From Ipomoea triloba (Eukaryota; Streptophyta; Magnoliopsida; Solanales; Convolvulaceae): 64,000 bases of DNA. The notes under the pieces were generated by a model that worked only from the letters and a program-made list of their open reading frames with translations, ran no database searches and was not told where the DNA came from. Made by a program: the position numbers and the translations under genes. This document shows, piece after piece, positions 58,266 through 64,000 of the stretch (the stretch's first letter is position 1; each line of letters starts with the position of its first letter). The stretch covers positions 11,876,280 to 11,940,279 of the forward strand of contig NC_044922.1 of the NCBI RefSeq assembly GCF_003576645.1. Reading direction: 5' to 3'.

Positions 58266-59525
58266 AATTTTCGAACCCGAAAACCCACGTACGGCCTGCC
58301 TTAACCCAAGGCAGTCAGCCTACACAGACCAGGCAGCGGACTGGTTTGCAACCTTTGCCAACGTCGGTCAGATTTCAAGGGAAAACGATCCAAGCAACAT
58401 AGTAAATAAACGTGAGCCAAACACACAAGGTTTTAGTCCGAAGACCACATATATTAATCCCAAAGCCGAATCAATATACAAAAACTCACCCATCAGCCAA
58501 GCCCTTAGTCGACCAACACTCACAACTCGCACCTAGCACCAAGGCGGCTTGCCGAACAGTCCCATACCTGCCGACAAGGATGCCTAGCCACAAGGCCTCG
58601 TTCAGGACCTAGACTGTACGCACAGTACCTCTCTCGCCTAACTCTGTTCACTCACACAACGAAATGAAATACAAGGAAGATTATTTATAGGTTACGGACG
58701 GTTACAGACCAACCGCCTAGTCATGCTCCGCACATGCACTTGAACCGCCTCCCACATGCATTACACATGCCTTAAGCCAACCGCCATCACATGCCTTGCA
58801 CATGCTTGTGGAACTTCCCCCTTGATCTACTCAACCGCCCAACCGCCAAGCAGTTCACACCAAGGTTCACCCAGACGCGCACCACTCCGGCTACCTGGTC
58901 CGCAACTTGCTCGCACTTAGTCCGCGATCTCGCACCACTTCGTCGCAAAAGTCCGCGCCAAGGCTGCCCGCCCTGAGCCGCGCCCATGCTGCTTCGCACC
59001 AGCACGCTTGCATCGCGTCGCGCCCAACTACTTGGTCCGCGCTCCACATTTTCCGTGACGGTCCGGCTGAGTCTACACCGCACTAAGCCTTTTCGCACCA
59101 ATGTGCCTAAGTTCGGCCACATTAATCCAGACAGCAAACCAACGCACGGGACCTGCGCCAATTCACTCCAACCGACCCTTAGTCAATCGCACCGAGACCA
59201 ACGCTAAAGTCTCGAACCGCTTTCCACCGTCTTCGAACTCTGTTGTGCCACTCTCGGCCACAACGCACCAGGACCCAAGTCCGTTGCGCTACGAACTCAC
59301 CAAGGCCCTCCGCATACTTCGGCCACGGATCGTGTCCGCGCCGAGTTCGAGCAACGCACCATCAACGTGCCCGCGACTTAGCTAACCGACTAACACTGCG
59401 GCTAACTTCTAAATCATGCCCTCTTCATGACTTAGCCGTAGCAAAAACCCACTGCCACGCCAAATCCATGGCTTACTTAGCCAAAATCAAGGCCAAAACC
59501 ATAGGCCAAAATTAGGGTCGTAACA
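58266..59525 (-). mobile_element. Inverted long LTR, right arm of a palindrome, with PPT
   Basis: On the minus strand it starts TGTTACGACCC at 59525, preceded by the purine-rich AAGTGGGGGTGGTT (a polypurine tract), so it is a 3' LTR; it lacks the last ~10 bases of the LTR end at 58266. Joined to the left LTR through a loop of ~20 bases centred near 58252. Confidence 0.7.
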
Positions 59526-60170
59526 AACCACCCCCACTTGAGAAGCTTGACGACCACGTCAACAACTCAGCATACCCGCTAAGCCCTTAAGCACTATCAG
59601 CTTCCCATACATTAGTTCCTAACAACAGAACTAACCCACTCCATACGATTGACATCCCCAATCGTTTAGGCACACTATCTAAATTTACAACTTTTACAAG
59701 AGGGAAAAGTTAAACAACGAAATTTAGACAATACATGACACCAATTTAAGTGTGGCGTTCCCATGGTGCCATCCATCTCGTTCCACAGCCAGTATACCCG
59801 CATCGGCTCGTACCAAGTCTGCTTGATACCCACGCTGATTCAACACTGCAGCGCCCAGCAACCAGCCACACGTACTACGCAGTTTACGTTCCCAAGTCCG
59901 TGCACATGGACACAGCACGCCATCGCGACTTGTCCACACCCGGCCAAAGCCACTCGACAGGCCTCGCCTCATGCCGAGACCACACCCCTCTCGGCACTCG
60001 TGTTGCCCAACGCAACAGCACCCCTCACATTGAGCCGCAACAATGACTCAATCAGTTTGGCCAGTATCGGCATCATTTGCCGCACGCAACACCCCCACAA
60101 AGGCATCACGCCCTCGGACAAGCGCCACTGTCTGAGCCATCAGCGACCCACGGGAAATTTTCATGGTATA
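59526..60170 (-). mobile_element. Internal remnant of the minus-strand LTR element
   Basis: GC-rich sequence upstream (minus strand) of the PPT. No protease, RT or integrase motif; the open frames are low-complexity or unrecognised. It ends abruptly in AT-rich DNA near 60170, with no second LTR. Confidence 0.45.
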
Positions 60171-60289
60171 ATCAATATTTTAAGTAATCATTACTATAAC
60201 TTAAATTAACATAATCCGTATATAGCATTTTGTTATTATTTAATTAACTAAAAAATGATTGTAATTTCAAATTTCAAAACAGAAATATG

Positions 60290-60351
60290 TGTTTAGGATG
60301 AGCGGGAAAACAACACTTCTGTTTATATATATATATATATATATATATAGA
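60290..60351 (-). mobile_element. Helitron 5' terminus (minus strand)
   Basis: Minus strand A|TC at 60351, (TA)n, AAACAGAAGTGTTG, TTTTCCCGCTCATCC. Same terminus type as 357 (-) and 55610 (+). Which 3' end it belongs to is unclear. Confidence 0.45.
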
Positions 60352-61416
60352 TTTAGAGTGTCTTGAAATTTTAAAAATTTAGAGAAAATAATATTGAATT
60401 GCACATGTGATGATATAGCGCTAGGGCCCACTTTTAAAATAATATTGATTTGAAAATAATGTACTATAAACAAAAGTGTACCAACTTTCAATTTTTGCAT
60501 GTACAAGATTCAAAGTCTTACTTTTAATTTTTGACCATACTAGCATATACAGTTTTTCCAATAATGCATCCAACGTTTAAAATAGCTTTGATTTATAATT
60601 TCTCCAATAATGCATATTCGTAAATCATTTTGTAGATTTTCTAATATTTAGTTACCCATTGTAAAATAAATTCAACCGAAAATACATTCCAAAAGGAAAA
60701 AATTTGTATTTTGGCACAAAATGTCTATATAGATTTTTTACTCAGTTCTTAAGATGTTTTTTCACATATCTCTCGTGCTTGGCTCTCACTTTCCCCCTAT
60801 TTCAAGCTTGAATTGACCCTCTGTTTCCACCTCTTCTGCACTTCGCTCATTTTACCTTTCTCTCTCACATTAAACTTTATCTCTCTCTTCCTCTCTCTCT
60901 TGTTTCTCTTTCTCCCTCTCTAAAGCGTAGCTCTCTCTCTTCCTCTCTCTCTCGTTTCTCTTTCTCCCCCACATTAAACTTTATCTCTCTCTTCCTCTCT
61001 CTCTTGTTTCTCTTTCTCCCTCTCTACCCCTCTCTAAAGCGTAGCTCTCCCATACTCTGATCTTCTCAATCGTCATAACTATCACCTCACTCTTTATTGG
61101 AGTCAATTAAGTTCAAGTACATACTTATATTTTATTTTCTTTATTTTTATTTTAATATTCAAATCTAACTTTTTATTTTGAAATGTATTTATTTGTTTGA
61201 TTTCTACCCTTAATTCTTCATTTGTTTTGACTATTATAAAAGTTTCTAGCATTTGATTCTATACGCATAAATCGAAGAAATTGGATTTCTTTAGCTCAGG
61301 TTAGAGCTACAAAATACAACTTTCAGATACTCTTTACGCATTTAATCACAACAATTTAGTTTTCGTACGCAGAAAAATAGTATTACAGCATAACACGTTA
61401 TAAACTATGATATTCT
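60352..61416. repeat. AT-rich DNA and a CT-rich tandem repeat
   Basis: 60775-61050 is pyrimidine-rich, with ~75-bp units (CTCTCTCTTCCTCTCTCTC, TTGTTTCTCTTTCTCCC, CTAAAGCGTAGCTCTC) repeated about three times. It could be the leader of a transposon transcript. The flanks show no gene. Confidence 0.6.
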
Positions 61417-61614
61417 TGTTATAAACAATTATGGTGGCCATTTATTTGTATCATTTGTAACAGTTGTAATAGCCTTATTAAGGCTCCATTATGTATGTCA
61501 TTCATTATTCCATATTATATATATGTATCTATCCTATTTGTAAGTACAGTTGATGAATGAAAGAAGATCACCTTTCTCCCTGCAAATGTTGTATGAGCTA
61601 ATGGGTTTACAACA
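61417..61614 (+). mobile_element. Short LTR with PBS-like sequence (Copia-type)
   Basis: 198 bp, TGTTATAAACAATTATGG...GGTTTACAACA, followed by CATTATCAGCACGC, resembling the TTATCAGCACGA-type primer site of many plant Copia elements. Only a 5' remnant: no gag-pol or second LTR in view. Confidence 0.45.
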
Positions 61615-62178
61615 CATTATCAGCACGCTCAACCTGGAGAACGGTAATTTTATGCATTTTTTTTTATACTATGAGGCATTCAGAAATCATAGCTGTGTTC
61701 TGTGGATATATTTCTGGATTATATTCTCTTTTGGTATGAATGTGTGGTTTTTTCCAGTATGCAATATATTCCCAGCAGACATCATGTGTTCTATGCATAT
61801 TATGTGAGCATATTCCTGTCAGTATGCATTTTAATCATAATTTTGCTTACATTATTCTACGGAATAGTTTTATGGTTCCTGCTTCTAATATATCTTTTTT
61901 TCTTAAAAATCAAACCCTTTTAAGAACTATGCTAGTAGAAAGAAAGAAACAGGATGACTAATCGAACCATATATGGAGAATTTCTCCAAGCAACTTTGGG
62001 GCCAAAAGGGAATCATAAACAAGCAATTTTTGATAAAAAGGGGATACCCAGGGAACCTATTACAGAGCAATTTTTTTTTGAAAAACTATCAGCAAATTTC
62101 AGATATGTTCGTTCGAAAATGATTAAACAATCCAAACCTGTTTTTCCCTCTTTGACCGACCTTTTTTTTGTGCGATGA
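61615..62178 (+). other. Unrecognised region with a 74-codon ORF
   Basis: 61640-61950 is AT-rich and intron-like. 61954-62178 encodes MTNRTIYGEFLQATLGPKGN and FFFEKLSANFRYVRSKM, a basic peptide of no family I know. It follows the LTR/PBS and could be degraded leader or gag sequence. Confidence 0.2.
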
Positions 62179-63540
62179 TGGACAATTTTAATTATGTCCT
62201 TGCAAGTGCACGAATCATTGTAGTAATAGTGTGCAAAAGCAAGGGTCGAACCCACAGAGAATTGATACTATGCAATTTAAAGACTTGAAAATAATTGACT
62301 TAATGATTTAAAGTGCTCAAAATGCAATATAAGTGCAATATCAATAGTGAAAACTAAATCAAATGCTATGTAGGGAACCAAAAACATAAATAAGAAATTA
62401 AAAACAATGAAAATAAGGTTGCAAGTAGATTAACAGCTAACAGGAACGAAGCTCTAGGAACATGAATCAACAACCATTACTAATTCTGCAGATTAGTTTA
62501 ATTATGCCAATCACATTAATGGTTCGTTCTAACTGCTATGTGCTTTAATCATTCGTATGCTTAAGGCATTTATTTAAACAATTAAAACTCATTAAGTCTG
62601 AAAGAACTTACGGAATACCTGGGTCATGAACCAAATAGCAAATTTGATAAGACAACCAAATTATCTATTCGTTTATCCTTACGAGCATGGAATTATCAGG
62701 CATAATATTTACTCTAAAAATCCTGCAATTCTAAAAATCCCGCAATTCAGCTAATCAAATTGCATTAAAGTTGGCCAGCTTATAACACAATTAATTAACA
62801 AAATAATATCAAAGGATAAAACTTAATTTGATTGACATATTAAACGGAGATCAACACAAGAATTTCATGGCAATTTATCACATTCCTAGTACAGAAAGAT
62901 TAGGACGGCATTTTATGAACAACAATTAATATCAAATGCAAAAGCTTGTAATTAGCAATACTAAAACAACTCTCACGCTAAGAATTGAAGATTTGCCAAT
63001 AACAATTGGACCAATTGCAATGCTAATTAGAGAAAGAAAAGAATAAACAAAGGCAAAAGCAAGGAAAAATGAGAGCCGCTGCCAAGCCAAATCTGACCGC
63101 CAATATTTGAGACTTCCTCTAGAAATTCTCAACTGCCGCCGACCAAGACAGCTGCTGCGCCGACAATCGGAAATCGCTGCTCACCGAACCGGAGTTGTTC
63201 CGGAATGAATTCATGCCTTCCGTCTTCAATCGCCTCCTTTTTATACTACTCAGGCTCCAACCGTTACCACCGATTTCAGCCCACAATTCGCTGCCCTAGA
63301 ACCAAGAGACGCCATGGAAAATTCTTTTGCTAATTAATCGGTCAAACCTTCTCGAGTCACACGCCCTCTGGTGTCTTGATGTGTTGCCGCTGGAAATTCT
63401 GCGTCTTTCTCTCTGTCGCAGATGTTAGCCAAAGAAGATGAACATTACTTATTAAGTGGGCTAGGCTTAGGTCTAAAGAATGGGCTACCCAAATAAGCAT
63501 GCATTTGAAAGAGGCAAATTGGTCATACAGTGATATGTGG
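62179..63540. mobile_element. Probable LTR-retroelement (LARD/LTR) fragment
   Basis: GCAAGGGTCGAACCCACAGA near 62240 is a phrase I associate with plant LTR-element LTR/UTR DNA. The right part (63080-63420) is GC-richer with GACCGCC and CTGCCGCCGACC blocks and no recognisable ORF. No ends or target duplications defined. Confidence 0.3.
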
Positions 63541-63775
63541 ACCATAACAAAATGTACATTTTTAATGTACTAAATGTACATTATTTTTGTTCTGAATATA
63601 CATTATTTTTGTACTGAGTGTACATTATACAAAATAATGTACATTCAGTACACAAATAATGTACATCCCCTGAATATAATGTACATTATTTTTATACTGA
63701 ATGTACATTATTTTTATATTGAATGTGCATTATTTGATAGTATGAGCTGTGTGGACCATGGTCCACACAATAATG
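63541..63775. repeat. AATGTACATTATTTTTG tandem/inverted repeats with GTGGACCATGG ends
   Basis: A ~30-bp palindromic unit (TGTACATTATTTTTGTACTG) occurs about six times in both orientations between GTGGACCATAAC and GTGTGGACCATGGTCCACAC. The end motifs match those around 14940-15780, suggesting one MITE family. Confidence 0.6.
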
Positions 63776-63920
63776 ATTGTTTGAAAGATGTAGTGGCTAA
63801 ACACAATTTATTTAACAAAACTATTCTAATAATAATAAAATTACTAAAAACACTCAAATAATATTAATTATTAAAATAAATGAAAGTAAATGCATAATTA
63901 ACTAAAATTGCAAATCTATA

Positions 63921-64000
63921 TCTATACTATTAATAAAAACGATATCCTCAACTTTAATTCCCGCTCAAAACACTCCTATACTGTTAAAGTTTGCGTAATA
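63921..64000 (+). mobile_element. Helitron 5' terminus running off the window
   Basis: A|TC at 63921 starts TCTATACTATTAATAAAAAC, then ATATCCTCAACTTTAATTCC, CGCTCAAAACACTCC and GTTTGCGTAATA, the same terminus as the units of the array at 52026-53452 but on the plus strand. Confidence 0.75.

Noticed and set aside
57049..59515. Many overlapping open frames on both strands
   Set aside because: They are products of GC-rich LTR sequence; mirrored on both arms of the palindrome and without any domain.
55610..60351. A single 4.7-kb TIR element with AACAGAAGTG ends
   Set aside because: Only ~40 terminal bases are similar and the subterminal DNA differs; a third copy at 357 has no partner. Two opposed Helitron 5' ends fit better, though not proven.
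1..64000. CRISPR arrays, bacterial operons, rRNA genes
   Set aside because: None found; the repeats are minisatellites or transposon ends, without spacer structure, and the gene architecture is plant nuclear.

Overview
The window is nuclear DNA of a eudicot plant. It is AT-rich, has two intron-containing genes with GT-AG introns, both encoding plastid-targeted products, and is otherwise filled with plant transposons (Helitrons, MULEs, hAT, Stowaway and Tourist MITEs, a TRIM, solo LTRs, tRNA-derived SINEs). The Helitron ends make me think of Convolvulaceae (Ipomoea-like), but that is an impression only.

Genic part (4.1-14.7 kb): a plastid-type J-domain protein on + (4 exons, 269 aa) converges on a plastid sugar/H+ symporter of the D-xylose-proton symporter-like 3 type on - (14 exons, 562 aa). 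All junctions of both genes read in phase. Intron 1 of the J-protein gene holds a hAT-like MITE expanded into about 18 copies of a 70-bp unit. Transporter introns hold a solo LTR and a SINE, both with target-site duplications.

Transposon part (0-4.1 and 14.7-64 kb): a decayed MULE transposase with a convergent GRF-finger relic (16.3-18.9 kb); a small MULE with GT-rich minisatellite (19.9-21.0 kb); a probable gene-carrying MULE (21.5-27.6 kb) split by a deleted LTR element with TSD (22.1-25.2 kb); a Helitron with complete ends and OB-fold (RPA-like) exons (29.3-31.2 kb); a ~1.05-kb duplicated block (32.7-33.8 and 37.8-39.6 kb), one copy split by a hAT MITE; a long hairpin (33.7-34.2 kb); a complete TRIM (34.6-35.3 kb); and a Helitron nest (39.6-55.6 kb).

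The nest is the most unusual part. An array of tandem Helitron 5' termini is interrupted by one Helitron (3' end 42167), which is interrupted by a larger one (43597-52025). The larger one has lost the nuclease and helicase core of its RepHel gene but keeps a nine-exon RPA1-like gene with zinc-ribbon OB fold and basic tail. Beyond it lie a Helitron paralogous to the one ending just upstream of the J-protein gene, a segment with a captured small-GTPase P-loop exon, and two 1.25-kb LTRs joined tail to tail as a palindrome (57.0-59.5 kb). The window ends in another Helitron 5' end.

Only the J-protein and transporter genes look like functional host genes. The RPA-like gene may be expressed. The rest is transposon-derived or relic. 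All calls come from reading the sequence; no database search was run.
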